Notes under the pieces: generated by a model
What the model was told of the DNA's origin: nothing
Seen by the model: the letters and a program-made list of their open reading frames with translations, nothing else
Databases searched by the model: none
Translations under genes and position numbers: made by a program
Origin: JAMIFV01 sp035906055
Lineage (GTDB): Bacteria; Pseudomonadota; Alphaproteobacteria; Rickettsiales; JABCZZ01
NCBI GenBank assembly: GCA_035906055.1
Contig: JAMIFV010000069.1
Coordinates: 1 to 36,450, forward strand
DNA length: 36,450 nt
Direction: 5' to 3'
Part shown: positions 7,534 to 16,821 of the stretch, in pieces
How positions within the stretch are numbered: the stretch's first letter is position 1
Layout: each line of letters begins with the position of its first letter

Positions 7534-8298
7534 TTATTTCAGTATTGACTGTAGTGCGCTTACACCAAGATACGCGCCAAGCACGAGCGTGATGCTGCCT
7601 GCAATGTAAGGCGCTTTATGAATCAAAGGCACCAGCCAGTGAAACCGGCGCCCTGCAGAGCGCACCCCGACGGCTGCCAGCACGCCCGATGCCACAAGCG
7701 TTAAGGCGAGCCCGATGCTGAAGCACAAGACCAGCGCCATGCCGAGCGTGAAATGCTTCAGTTGCAGGCATAGCAACAGCACCGTGATAGCTGCCGGGCA
7801 CGGTATCAGCCCGCCGCTCAGACCGAACAGGATGATCTGGCCATTCGTCACCTTACGACCCGCAAAGCGTGAGTTGATATCCGCTTCGTGGTTATGCCCG
7901 TCATCATGTGAATGACCATGATCGTGGTGGTGATCGTGACGGTGCTGGTGATGCCGTTCTTTGCGTATGCGAAACAGCATCCATATGCCGATAATAATAA
8001 TGAGCGCTGCGGAAGCCAGCTGGAAATAAGGCTCGCTTGCATGGGAATCGGTATTGCCGCCGATATATAATCCCACCAGCGCAACCGCCCACACGATGAC
8101 GGTATGCGACACCGTAGCCGCCAGCCCCAGCATCACGGCCTGCTTCACCGTTCCGTTCACCGCCACGATGAACGCCGCCATAAGCGATTTGGAATGCCCC
8201 GGTTCAAGCCCATGCAGCGCGCCAAGCGCGATTGCCGTGGGTATGAACAGCCAGCCATAGGCCGCGCCCTGCTGGAGCAATTCTGCGAGTGATGTCAT
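7534..8298 (-). CDS. rcnA: Nickel/cobalt efflux protein, RcnA/NicO family
   Basis: 254 residues with about six membrane helices. The first has the metal-exporter motif H-G-L-E-P-G-H-S-K-S (near residues 29-38). A cytoplasmic loop at about 115-140 is extremely His/Asp-rich (alternating H, D and G), typical of RcnA and of metal-sensing or buffering. The second half has G-G-L-I-P-C-P-A-A. It exports Ni2+ and Co2+ across the inner membrane. No RcnR-type repressor gene is adjacent. The His-rich loop could also bind Zn2+, but the HGLEPGH motif favours NicO/RcnA. It lies downstream of acnA with a palindromic repeat between them. Confidence 0.88.
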   Translation of the reverse strand: MTSLAELLQQGAAYGWLFIPTAIALGALHGLEPGHSKSLMAAFIVAVNGTVKQAVMLGLAATVSHTVIVWAVALVGLYIGGNTDSHASEPYFQLASAALIIIIGIWMLFRIRKERHHQHRHDHHHDHGHSHDDGHNHEADINSRFAGRKVTNGQIILFGLSGGLIPCPAAITVLLLCLQLKHFTLGMALVLCFSIGLALTLVASGVLAAVGVRSAGRRFHWLVPLIHKAPYIAGSITLVLGAYLGVSALQSILK

Positions 8299-8306
8299 AC
8301 GTAATT

Positions 8307-8376
8307 CGTACTCGGTACTCTATACCCGGTATAGTAAAAAAATAAACTGAGTACCAGGTACCCCTAACCGAGTACG
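8307..8376. repeat. Stop-adjacent palindromic element, copy A
   Basis: A 70-bp intergenic element between acnA and rcnA. Outer arms CGTACTCGGT (8307-8316) and ACCGAGTACG (8367-8376) are perfect inverted repeats. Nested inside are GGTACTC/GAGTACC and the palindrome TATACC-C-GGTATA. The 14-mer GAGTACCAGGTACC (8349-8362) recurs exactly in copy B between the ornithine decarboxylase and deoxyhypusine-synthase-like genes. The element begins 2 bp after the acnA stop codon. It could act as a 3' RNA stabiliser or terminator, or be a mobile palindromic unit. Confidence 0.8.
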
Positions 8377-8378
8377 GC

Positions 8379-11057
8379 CTAAGCTGCCTTTTTGCCCTTG
8401 AGCAGGTTACCCACCACATATTGCAGGATACCGCCGCTCTTGAAATATTCGATCTCGTCGAGCGTATCGATGCGGCAGAGCAGCGGCACATTCTCAATGC
8501 TGCCGTCTGCACGGCTGATTGTGAGCATCACGTCCATGCGCGGCTTGAGGCCAGCACCAAGCCCGCTGATCGCCAGCGTCTCAGTGCCGTCCAGCTTTAG
8601 GGTCTTGCGGTCGGTGCCTTCCTTGAACACCAGCGGAAGCACGCCCATGCCCACAAGGTTGGAACGGTGGATGCGTTCAAAACTCTCTGCGATCACCGCT
8701 TTTACACCCAGAAGGTTGGTGCCTTTGGCCGCCCAGTCACGCGAGGAACCGGTGCCATATTCCTTACCGGCTACTACCACCAGCGGCGTGCCAGCTTCCT
8801 TATACTTCATCGCGGCGTCATAAATACTCATCTGTTCACCTGTGGGAACGAACTTGGTGAGGCCGCCCTCAACACCACCCAGCATCTCGTTCTTGATGCG
8901 GATATTGGCGAACGTGCCGCGCATCATTACTTCGTGGTTGCCGCGACGAGCGCCGTAAGAGTTGTAATCCTTTGCCTGCACGCTCTGCCCATTGAGGTAT
9001 TTGGCCGCAGGGCCAGCCTTGGAGATATTGCCAGCGGGAGAAATATGGTCAGTGGTGATGGAGTCCCCGAACAGGCCGAGGATGCGCGCGCCTTTAATGT
9101 CAGCCAGTGCTGCAGCCTTGCTTTCAAAATACGGCGGATGGCGAACGTAGGTGCTGCTCTCTTCCCACAGGTAGGTTTTACCTTCGCTGGATTTGATGCC
9201 CTGCCAGAACTTGTCGCCTTCAAACACGTTCGCATATTTCTTGCGGAACTGTTCGGCGGTAACGCATTTGAGCACCGCTTCCTGCACTTCGGCATTGGTC
9301 GGCCAGATATCGGCAAGGTAAATCGGCGTGCCGTTCCTGGCATTGCCGATGGGGTCTTTAGTGAGATCGATGTTCATGGAACCGGCCAGCGCATAGGCAA
9401 CCACCAGCGGCGGCGATGCGAGGTAGTTGGCTTTTACGAACGGGTGCACGCGGCCTTCAAAATTACGGTTGCCGGAAAGCACGGAAGCCACGACGAGATT
9501 GCCGTCCTTGATCGTCTGCTCGATTTCTTCTTTAAGCGGGCCGGAGTTACCGATGCAGGTAGTGCAGCCGTAACCGACAAGGTTGAACCCCAGCGCGTCG
9601 AGGTCTTCCTGCACACCAGCCTGACGCAGGTATTCAGTCACCACCTGCGATCCCGGAGCCAGCGACGTCTTTACCCACGGCTTGCTGGTGAGGCCAAGCG
9701 CACGGGCTTTTTTGGCCACGAGGCCAGCCGCCATCATCACATAGGGGTTGGAAGTATTGGTGCAACTCGTGATAGCTGCGATCACCACGTCGCCATGCAT
9801 GATGCCGTAACTGGTGCCGAGCACCGCTATACGGTCAGAGGGAGCATTGGAGGGGTTGAGTGAAGGAAGTGCGTCGCCGAAAGATTTGGCGGCGCTGCTG
9901 AGCGCTACCCTGTCCTGCGGGCGCTTGGGGCCTGCAAGGCTTGCTTCTACAATAGACATATCGAGTGAAAGCGTGTCGGTGAATACGGGGTCGACATAGT
10001 TCTTGTCACGCCACATGCCCTGCGCCTTCGCATAGGCTTCCACCAGCGCGATGCGCGCATCTTCACGCCCGGTCAGACGCATATAATTGAGGGTTTCCTC
10101 GTCCACGGGGAAGATGCCGCAGGTAGCGCCGTATTCAGGCGCCATATTGGCGATCGTCGCGCGATCCGCCAGTGTCAGGTTGTTGAGGCCTTCGCCGTAG
10201 AATTCCACGAACTTGTTCACCACGCCTTTTTTGCGTAGCATGTTGGTAACGGTGAGCACGAGGTCGGTTGCCGTCACGCCTTCTTTGAGCTTGCCTGTGA
10301 GCTTGAAACCAACAACTTCAGGAATGAGCATGGATACGGGCTGGCCGAGCATGGCGGCTTCGGCTTCGATGCCGCCTACGCCCCAGCCCAGTACGCCAAG
10401 GCCGTTGACCATGGTGGTGTGCGAGTCGGTGCCTACAAGCGTATCGGGGTAGGCGCAATCGCCGTCCGTCCAGACCACCTGCGCCAGATATTCAAGGTTC
10501 ACCTGATGGCAGATGCCGGTTCCCGGCGGCACTACGCGGAAATTATCGAACGCCTTCTGGCCCCAGCGCAGGAACGCATAGCGCTCACCGTTGCGTTCCA
10601 TTTCCAGCTTTACATTTTCTTCAAAGGAATTGGCGCTGCCATAAGCATCCACCTGCACGGAATGGTCGATAACAAGATCAACCGGCGAAAGCGGGTTGAT
10701 GATGTCAGGATTGCCGCCAGCTTTTTTTACGGCCTCACGCATTGCGGCAAGATCTACCACAGCGGGAACGCCGGTGAAATCCTGCATCAGCACGCGCGCG
10801 GGACGGTAAGCTATCTCACGTTCCGAGGCATTCGTATTCATCCAATCACCGAAGGCTTTCACATCGTCGGTAGTCACGCTTTTGCCATCTTCAAAACGCA
10901 GCATGTTCTCAAGCAGAATTTTCAGTGAGAACGGGAGCTTCGTGAAATCCACCCCCAGCGCCTTGCCTGCCGCCGTAATACTATAATAATGATAGTTTTT
11001 GCCACCGGCGGAAAGTGCGGTTTTAGTTTTCAGTGTATCATTGCCTGCGTGCTGCAT
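8379..11057 (-). CDS. acnA: Aconitate hydratase A
   Basis: 892 residues, the usual AcnA/IRP-type length. It interconverts citrate and isocitrate in the TCA cycle using a [4Fe-4S] cluster. The three cluster cysteines are present: one in SCTNTSNP (near residue 431) and two in GCTTCIG (near 497 and 500). Substrate motifs such as DSHTTM, GYGCTTC, the swivel-domain GTGSSRDWAAKG and ERIHRSNLVGMG are intact. The ATG lies far from the divergent ccmA-like gene (114 bp). In many alphaproteobacteria acnA and ccmA are divergent neighbours, and that order is kept here. Confidence 0.97.
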   Translation of the reverse strand: MQHAGNDTLKTKTALSAGGKNYHYYSITAAGKALGVDFTKLPFSLKILLENMLRFEDGKSVTTDDVKAFGDWMNTNASEREIAYRPARVLMQDFTGVPAVVDLAAMREAVKKAGGNPDIINPLSPVDLVIDHSVQVDAYGSANSFEENVKLEMERNGERYAFLRWGQKAFDNFRVVPPGTGICHQVNLEYLAQVVWTDGDCAYPDTLVGTDSHTTMVNGLGVLGWGVGGIEAEAAMLGQPVSMLIPEVVGFKLTGKLKEGVTATDLVLTVTNMLRKKGVVNKFVEFYGEGLNNLTLADRATIANMAPEYGATCGIFPVDEETLNYMRLTGREDARIALVEAYAKAQGMWRDKNYVDPVFTDTLSLDMSIVEASLAGPKRPQDRVALSSAAKSFGDALPSLNPSNAPSDRIAVLGTSYGIMHGDVVIAAITSCTNTSNPYVMMAAGLVAKKARALGLTSKPWVKTSLAPGSQVVTEYLRQAGVQEDLDALGFNLVGYGCTTCIGNSGPLKEEIEQTIKDGNLVVASVLSGNRNFEGRVHPFVKANYLASPPLVVAYALAGSMNIDLTKDPIGNARNGTPIYLADIWPTNAEVQEAVLKCVTAEQFRKKYANVFEGDKFWQGIKSSEGKTYLWEESSTYVRHPPYFESKAAALADIKGARILGLFGDSITTDHISPAGNISKAGPAAKYLNGQSVQAKDYNSYGARRGNHEVMMRGTFANIRIKNEMLGGVEGGLTKFVPTGEQMSIYDAAMKYKEAGTPLVVVAGKEYGTGSSRDWAAKGTNLLGVKAVIAESFERIHRSNLVGMGVLPLVFKEGTDRKTLKLDGTETLAISGLGAGLKPRMDVMLTISRADGSIENVPLLCRIDTLDEIEYFKSGGILQYVVGNLLKGKKAA

Positions 11058-11171
11058 ATATTGCCGTCCCCGTTAAAACGCGATAAATGTAAAGAGAATA
11101 TAGAAACTCATTTTCCTGTCTATCAGGAAAGGATTAACAGAACATTACTTTAACTTCAAACTTTTAGCCAC

Positions 11172-11828
11172 ATGCTTACCTGTGACCTCATATCGTACAA
11201 AGACCGCTTTTCGGGACTGGGCTTTTCCCTTATTCCCGGAGCGCTTCTGGCGCTTTATGGAAAGGATGCCACAGGCGTCATCATGCTGCTGGCGGGCATA
11301 CTTACGCCTACATCCGGCACTGTGTTATTTGAAGACGTGCCCATACGGCGCAGTAAAGATTACAAAGAATTATCGCTTTATATCCCCAATGCAGATTATC
11401 AATCCCGCGCAGGCGGGAATCTATCCTTCTTTGGGCAAATTAAAGGAATTCTGGATGCCCGTTTTAATGTAGAAAGAACTATAATAAGACTTGCTAAAGC
11501 AGGCGGCGGTGCGCCTGAGCTTGCCGAAGCCGCCATGCGCTATTGGGGGCTTGAGAACCACCGTAAAGAAAAATGCTCCGCACTCCCCCTGCATCTGCAG
11601 AAGCGTATTATACTCACACAGTTACTTACACACCCCCGCCCCGTCTGGCTTCTGGACTACCCTGAACAGCATCTGGACGAGGAAGGCCTCAACCTGCTGG
11701 ATACGGTTATCGCCAATCGCTCAAATCAGGATGGCATTGTTGTTATGTCCACCCAGCGCAGCGGCTTTATGAATCACCTGCCCTCCCTCACCGTCGACGA
11801 CTGGAAACCGCTTACCCTTGAGGCTTAA
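11172..11828 (+). CDS. CcmA-like ABC ATPase with all ATPase motifs lost (pseudo-ATPase)
   Basis: 218 residues with the size, fold pattern and genomic place (divergent from acnA) of the cytochrome-c-maturation ATPase CcmA. Comparison with the family pattern shows the catalytic residues are replaced. The P-loop reads G-K-D-A-T-G-V-I-M (residues 30-38), so the nucleotide-binding Lys and Thr are Val36 and Ile37. The signature is A-L-P-L-H-L-Q-K-R rather than LSxGQ. Walker B ends LLDYP, with Tyr163 in place of the catalytic Glu. The H-loop His is Gln195. The frame is nevertheless intact over the full length. No ccmB follows. It may be a decayed relic or a non-hydrolysing regulatory protein. Confidence 0.6.
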   Translation: MLTCDLISYKDRFSGLGFSLIPGALLALYGKDATGVIMLLAGILTPTSGTVLFEDVPIRRSKDYKELSLYIPNADYQSRAGGNLSFFGQIKGILDARFNVERTIIRLAKAGGGAPELAEAAMRYWGLENHRKEKCSALPLHLQKRIILTQLLTHPRPVWLLDYPEQHLDEEGLNLLDTVIANRSNQDGIVVMSTQRSGFMNHLPSLTVDDWKPLTLEA

Positions 11829-12265
11829 AACGTCTGCCAGGAAATACCCAGTAAAAGATGCGTTATCTTTTCCTTGCGTCCAAAAGGCAGCAGGCAGCTA
11901 CGGAACTTAATGATCTTGGATTGCGCGTTGACGAAATGCCCTTCATCGGTAAGCGGGTCTTTCTTATCCAGCACCGCTTCAGCCTGCTGCAGCAAGCGCG
12001 CAGCTTCAAACTGCTTCGCACCGACGGCCAGCACCTCGCCGGTTATATCGCGTCCCATGGCCTGACAAGCCTTGGTACCCGTATAATCAGTGATCAATAT
12101 CTGTTTTTTATTAGACACCTGCACACTGAAAGCGCAGCATTGCTGCCAGATGTCATCGCCGAGGCTCTCCGGTGCAAACGCCTCATATACAGGCATTAAC
12201 TCGGCGCCTTTGCGCTTGCGCCAGTATTTAATAAGCGTATCTACCAAGCGTTGATCATTTTGCAT
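11825..12265 (-). CDS. PAS_5-type (alphaproteobacterial PAS-like) protein
   Basis: 146 residues from the ATG; an upstream TTG would add six residues. The pattern fits the alphaproteobacterial PAS_5 family: I-x-Y-W near the N-terminus, a central D-Y-T-G-T-K-A-C-x-A-M-G-R-D-I-T-G-E segment, and the C-terminal RSCLLPFG...ITHLLLGISW. These proteins are usually of unknown sensory role. It is convergent with the ccmA-like gene (4-bp overlap) and divergent from ileS (98 bp). No transmembrane segment or output domain is present. Confidence 0.7.
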   Translation of the reverse strand: MQNDQRLVDTLIKYWRKRKGAELMPVYEAFAPESLGDDIWQQCCAFSVQVSNKKQILITDYTGTKACQAMGRDITGEVLAVGAKQFEAARLLQQAEAVLDKKDPLTDEGHFVNAQSKIIKFRSCLLPFGRKEKITHLLLGISWQTF

Positions 12266-12363
12266 GGCTACAACACGCCACAAACAAACGCCAAGGTCAA
12301 GTTTTCCATTGAATGAATTACATATTTGCAGGTAAATTCAGATTCAAAAGTTTAGGAAATATC

Positions 12364-15300
12364 ATGAACACCAAGACCCCGTTATATCCCACCGTAGACG
12401 CGAATCCCTCGTTCCCTGAGATCGAAAAACGCACACTTGAATACTGGAAGCAGAATGCGACATTTTCCCAGTCGGTGGAAACACGCCCGGTCACCGCAGG
12501 AGGTGCCAGTAACGAATTCATTTTTTATGACGGCCCCCCGTTCGCTAATGGACTGCCGCATTACGGCCACCTGCTCACTGGCTATGTAAAAGACCTTTTC
12601 GCACGCTACCGGACCATGAAGGGCAAGCGCGTTGAGCGCCGCTTCGGATGGGACTGCCACGGCCTGCCTGCCGAAATGGGTGCTGAAAAAGACCTTGGCA
12701 TCTCAGGGCGACAGGCGATCACGTCGTTCGGCATCGACAAGTTCAACGAGCATTGCCGCTCCTCCGTGATGAAATATACTCAGGAGTGGAAGCAATATGT
12801 AACGCGTCAGGCGCGCTGGGTAGATTTTGAGAACGACTACAAGACCATGAACACGCCGTATATGGAATCGGTGGTGTGGGCGTTCAAACAGCTTTACGAT
12901 AAGGGACTCATTTATGAGGCATACCGCGTAATGCCTTATTCATGGGCGGCGGAAACACCGCTTTCCAATTTTGAGACGCGCCTTGATAACGCCTACCGTG
13001 AACGCGTGGACAAAGCCGTTACCGTTGCATTCCGCCTGCCCTCACGCCCCGAAGGCTTCCCGCAAGCGGATGAATATTACATCCTCGCATGGACCACCAC
13101 GCCATGGACCCTGCCCAGCAACCTCGCGCTGGCCGTTTCCAAGGAAGTCACTTATGGCTGCCTAACCATTTCCGACGGAACATGCACCCGCACCATCATT
13201 GCCAGCTCTCATTATGTTAAGGCTCACGAGCAGGAGATTGAGGCAATCGCGCAATCGTTCAATTTTAATAAGGGCGCAAAAGCGCAAATCGAATATTCCG
13301 TCAGCAGCGACGTAGTGAAAGGCTCTGACCTGTTCAACGTTCCTTATGAACCCCTGTTCCCCTATTTCAGGGACAAGGTGGATAATGCCTTCCGCATCCT
13401 TGACGGCAGCGACTTCGTTTCCGCCGATGACGGCACCGGCATCGTGCACATGGCGCCGGGCTTCGGCGAGGACGACCAGCGCGTCTGTGAAGCGGGCGGC
13501 ATCGAACTGGTCTGCCCGGTTGACCATGCTGGCCGTTTTACCGACGCCGTTTACGACCTGCCCTATGAATATGTAAGCGATGGCAAACCCATGAATGCCA
13601 AGCTCTCGCTTAAAGGGCTTAACGTCATTGAAGAGAACCTCGCCAATTTCAAATTCGGCGAAGCGAATGAGCGTATCATCGAGTATCTTAAGCGTTCGCA
13701 GCGCCTCGTGAAGCAGGACCAGATCACGCATAATTATCCGCATTGCTGGCGTACCGACAAGCCGCTTATCTACAAAGCGCTGCCAAGCTGGTATGTGGAA
13801 GTAAGCCGTTTCCGCGAGCGTATGGTGGAGCTTAATAAACAGATCAACTGGATTCCCGGCCATATCCGCGACGGCCTGTTCGGCAAGTGGCTGGAAAACG
13901 CCCGCGACTGGTCGATCTCACGCAACCGTTTCTGGGGCACGCCCATCCCGGTATGGAAGTCCGACAATCCTGAAAACACGCAGCTTTATGTGTTCGGCTC
14001 CATCGCGGAGCTGGAAGAATTTTTTGGCAAAAAAGTCAGCGACCTGCACCGTCCTTTCATCGACGAACTCACCAGGCCCGACCCGCAGAACCCGCATTAC
14101 ACCATCCGCCGCGTGGAAGACGTATTCGATTGCTGGTTCGAGTCCGGCTCCATGCCGTTCGCACAGGTGCACTACCCGTTCGAGAATAAAGACTGGTTCG
14201 AAAGCCATTCCCCCGCTGACTTCATCGTGGAATACGTGGCGCAGACGCGCGGCTGGTTCTACACGCTCATGGTGCTGGGCACCGCGTTGTTCGACCGTCC
14301 GCCCTTCCTCAACTGCATCTGCCATGGCGTGGTGATGGACGATAAGGGGCAGAAACTTTCCAAGCGCCTCAATAACTATGTAGACCCGACCGACCTGTTC
14401 GAGCAGTTCGGCGCGGACGCGTTGCGTTGGTTCATGATGTCTTCTCCCGTCATGCGTGGCCAGGAGCTTTACATCGACAAAGAAGGAAAGTTCATCCGCG
14501 ACGTGGTGCGCCTCGCCGTGAAGCCGATCTGGAATGCGTATAATTTCTTCTGCCTCTATGCCAATGCAGATAACGTTAAAGCCAAATGGAACGTAACGTC
14601 ACCTGACGTTATGGATATCTACATCCTCTCCAAATGCAGGCTGGCTGTGACTGAGGTGGAAAAAGCACTGGATGCTTACGACACACCGGGCGCAACCGAA
14701 GCCGTCAGCCGCTTCTTTGAAGCGCTGAATAACTGGTATATCCGCCGCAATAAAGAGCGCTTCTGGAAAGAAGAATGCGATGCCGACAAGCAGCATGCGT
14801 ATGACACACTTTATACCGTACTGCATGCCATGTGCCGCGCTGCCGCCCCGCTCCTGCCGCTGACGCTGGAAGAGATTTATCGGGGCCTTACGGGCGAAGC
14901 GAGCCTGCATCTGCAGCAATTCCCTGATGTAAGCGACTTCCCGCAGGATGCCGCGCAGAATATGGATATGGTACGCGAAATCTGCAACGCCGCGCATGCG
15001 GTACGCAACCGCCTCAATATCCGCGTGCGCCAGCCGCTGCAATCGCTGAAGCTGGTGAGTGATACGGGCAATTACAGCGCTTTGCTGGAAGCGTCATCTG
15101 TCTATGTCTTCCTCATCCAGGATGAAGTGAACGTAAAGACGCTTTCAGTTGAAAGTAACGTCGCCAGTTATGCGGAGCATAAACTGCAGATCAACTTCCC
15201 CGTGCTTGGCAAACGCCTTCCGGAAAAGATCAAGCAGATCATTCCCGCCAGCAAGAAAAGCCAGTGGAAGGTACTTAAAGACGGCACGCTGGAAATTGCA

Positions 15301-15702
15301 GGCGAAGTACTTCAGCCGCAGGAGTTCAAACTGCTGCTGGAAGCCAAATCCGCTCACAAGAACAACGCGCAGGCGCTTGAGAATAACGACGCGCTCGTGC
15401 TGCTCGACACCGCTATCACCGAGGCGCTCGAGATGGAAGGCCTCGCGCGCGACCTGGTGCGCCTCATCCAGCAGGCGCGCAAGGAAGCGGGGCTTAACGT
15501 AGCCGACCGCATCCAGCTTTATCTCAGATTGTCCGACAAGCTCAGCAATGTGCTCAAGTCGCATAAGGACTACATCGCCGAGCAGGTGCTTGCCGAATCG
15601 CTGGCCGAGGGCGACATGCGCGGCTGCACCCATATCCGCAATGACACGATCGAGAATGAAGACGTCTCCATCGGCTTTGCCAACATAAAACGCAGCGCAT
15701 GA
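12364..15702 (+). CDS. ileS: Isoleucyl-tRNA synthetase, long 'eukaryote-like' type
   Basis: 1112 residues from the ATG preceded by AGGAAAT; a more upstream in-frame ATG overlaps the likely promoter (weak TTGAAT-18-TAAATT). Charges tRNA-Ile. Visible: the HIGH-type motif PHYGH with PFANGLPHYGHLLTG, the class I W-D-C-H-G-L-P-A-E segment, an editing (CP1) domain, ARDWSISRNRFWGTPIPVW, the KMSKS-type KLSKR, and a long C-terminal region. Length and WDCHGLPAE/KLSKR features place it in the type II IleRS clade found in eukaryotes, Rickettsiales and mupirocin-resistant bacteria. Its stop overlaps the gpsA start (ATGA). No lspA follows, unlike in many proteobacteria. Confidence 0.96.
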   Translation: MNTKTPLYPTVDANPSFPEIEKRTLEYWKQNATFSQSVETRPVTAGGASNEFIFYDGPPFANGLPHYGHLLTGYVKDLFARYRTMKGKRVERRFGWDCHGLPAEMGAEKDLGISGRQAITSFGIDKFNEHCRSSVMKYTQEWKQYVTRQARWVDFENDYKTMNTPYMESVVWAFKQLYDKGLIYEAYRVMPYSWAAETPLSNFETRLDNAYRERVDKAVTVAFRLPSRPEGFPQADEYYILAWTTTPWTLPSNLALAVSKEVTYGCLTISDGTCTRTIIASSHYVKAHEQEIEAIAQSFNFNKGAKAQIEYSVSSDVVKGSDLFNVPYEPLFPYFRDKVDNAFRILDGSDFVSADDGTGIVHMAPGFGEDDQRVCEAGGIELVCPVDHAGRFTDAVYDLPYEYVSDGKPMNAKLSLKGLNVIEENLANFKFGEANERIIEYLKRSQRLVKQDQITHNYPHCWRTDKPLIYKALPSWYVEVSRFRERMVELNKQINWIPGHIRDGLFGKWLENARDWSISRNRFWGTPIPVWKSDNPENTQLYVFGSIAELEEFFGKKVSDLHRPFIDELTRPDPQNPHYTIRRVEDVFDCWFESGSMPFAQVHYPFENKDWFESHSPADFIVEYVAQTRGWFYTLMVLGTALFDRPPFLNCICHGVVMDDKGQKLSKRLNNYVDPTDLFEQFGADALRWFMMSSPVMRGQELYIDKEGKFIRDVVRLAVKPIWNAYNFFCLYANADNVKAKWNVTSPDVMDIYILSKCRLAVTEVEKALDAYDTPGATEAVSRFFEALNNWYIRRNKERFWKEECDADKQHAYDTLYTVLHAMCRAAAPLLPLTLEEIYRGLTGEASLHLQQFPDVSDFPQDAAQNMDMVREICNAAHAVRNRLNIRVRQPLQSLKLVSDTGNYSALLEASSVYVFLIQDEVNVKTLSVESNVASYAEHKLQINFPVLGKRLPEKIKQIIPASKKSQWKVLKDGTLEIAGEVLQPQEFKLLLEAKSAHKNNAQALENNDALVLLDTAITEALEMEGLARDLVRLIQQARKEAGLNVADRIQLYLRLSDKLSNVLKSHKDYIAEQVLAESLAEGDMRGCTHIRNDTIENEDVSIGFANIKRSA

Positions 15703-16721
15703 ACACCCGCCCTCTTAATATCGGCATCATAGGTTCCGGATCGTGGGGCACGGCGCTTGCCATCGTCGCCAACCGCACTGGCAGCAAGGCAACGCTGTGG
15801 ACGCGCAATGAATATGTGCTGCGATCCATCACCGAAAAGCGCAAGAACGATACCTATCTGCCCGATGTGTTTATTGATCCCCGTATTGAGGCTACAGACA
15901 GCATTCCCGATGCATGCACCGGCGACATCGTGATTCTCGCCATACCATCGCAGCATGTGCGCGCCACGTGCATCATGCTGGCCGACCACCTGCAAGCCCA
16001 TACACCGCTGGTGATCGCCACCAAAGGCGTGGAGCGCGGCAGTCTGGCGCTCATGAGCGAAGTGGTGCAGTCCATCCTGCCCAAAAACCCGGTTGCGGTG
16101 CTCACCGGCCCCAACTTCGCCTCTGAAATTGCCAAAGGCCTGCCCGCCGCAGCCACTGTAGCCTGCACAAACGAACAGGTAGCCAACCAGATCATTTTCG
16201 GGCTTGGCGGCAAGCTGTTCCGCACCTACTACACGGACGACATCATCGGCGCGCAGATCGGCGGCGCGGTGAAAAACGTCATCGCGATTGCCTGCGGCAT
16301 CTCCATAGGACGGGAATTCGGCCATAATGCGCGCGGCGCCATCATCACGCGCGGCCTTGCCGAAATGAGCCGCCTGTGCCTTGCCAAAGGCGGCAGGGCA
16401 GAAACGCTGATGGGGCTTTCCGGCATCGGCGACCTTGTGCTCACCTGCACCAGCGCCACGTCTCGCAATATGTCGCTGGGTATGGAGCTGGGCGACCGCT
16501 CCCATAACGTTAAAAATGTGCTGGACGCATGGCAAAAGAAGCTGGCTGAAGGGGTGGCTAGCGCCGAATCGGTAACGGAACTTGCAAAAAAGCTAGGCAT
16601 TTCAATGCCAATCTGCAAGGCCGTGCGCGAAATACTGCATACTGATGTTGATATTGACGATGTTATACAGTCGCTTATGGAGCGCCAACTTGTGCCTGAG
16701 GTGCGCTATTCCAGTTTCTAA
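15699..16721 (+). CDS. gpsA: Glycerol-3-phosphate dehydrogenase [NAD(P)+]
   Basis: 340 residues. Reduces dihydroxyacetone phosphate to sn-glycerol-3-phosphate for phospholipid synthesis. The N-terminal Rossmann motif is GIIGSGSWGTALA (near residues 9-21). Further family blocks are L-A-I-P-S-Q-H-V-R, ATKGVERGS, LTGPNFASEIAKGLPAA, the catalytic-lysine region GGAVKNVIAIACG, and GLSGIGDLVLTCTS-x-x-SRN. Length is normal. It is translationally coupled to ileS by an ATGA overlap. The next plus-strand gene has its own promoter, so the ileS transcript probably ends around here. Confidence 0.96.
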   Translation: MNTRPLNIGIIGSGSWGTALAIVANRTGSKATLWTRNEYVLRSITEKRKNDTYLPDVFIDPRIEATDSIPDACTGDIVILAIPSQHVRATCIMLADHLQAHTPLVIATKGVERGSLALMSEVVQSILPKNPVAVLTGPNFASEIAKGLPAAATVACTNEQVANQIIFGLGGKLFRTYYTDDIIGAQIGGAVKNVIAIACGISIGREFGHNARGAIITRGLAEMSRLCLAKGGRAETLMGLSGIGDLVLTCTSATSRNMSLGMELGDRSHNVKNVLDAWQKKLAEGVASAESVTELAKKLGISMPICKAVREILHTDVDIDDVIQSLMERQLVPEVRYSSF

Positions 16722-16759
16722 CCATTCTGCATTGTCAAAAAAAGTTCACAGTATTGTGA

Positions 16760-16788
16760 TTGTATCTTTTTAAACAGCTTCTTATAAT
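16760..16788 (+). promoter_or_regulatory. Sigma-70-type promoter of the following unknown gene
   Basis: TTGTAT and a perfect TATAAT are separated by exactly 17 bp. The predicted start near 16795 leaves a short leader. This also argues for the ATG start of the next gene. Confidence 0.65.
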
Positions 16789-16821
16789 CTACAGTAATAA
16801 AAAACCGCTTTGGACTATTCT

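Noticed and set aside
8667..9863. A 398-codon open frame antisense to acnA
   Set aside because: acnA is certain on the other strand with all motifs. The antisense translation has no family pattern, and long antisense frames are common opposite GC-rich genes.
11403..11418. REP-like palindrome (TCCCGC...GCGGGA) inside the ccmA-like gene, possibly a palindromic element inserted in a coding region
   Set aside because: The protein length around it matches CcmA, so nothing appears to be inserted; a 6-bp arm can arise by chance in this composition.
15570..16535. A 321-codon open frame antisense to ileS/gpsA
   Set aside because: It lies opposite clear ileS and gpsA sequence, has no ribosome site and no recognisable protein features.
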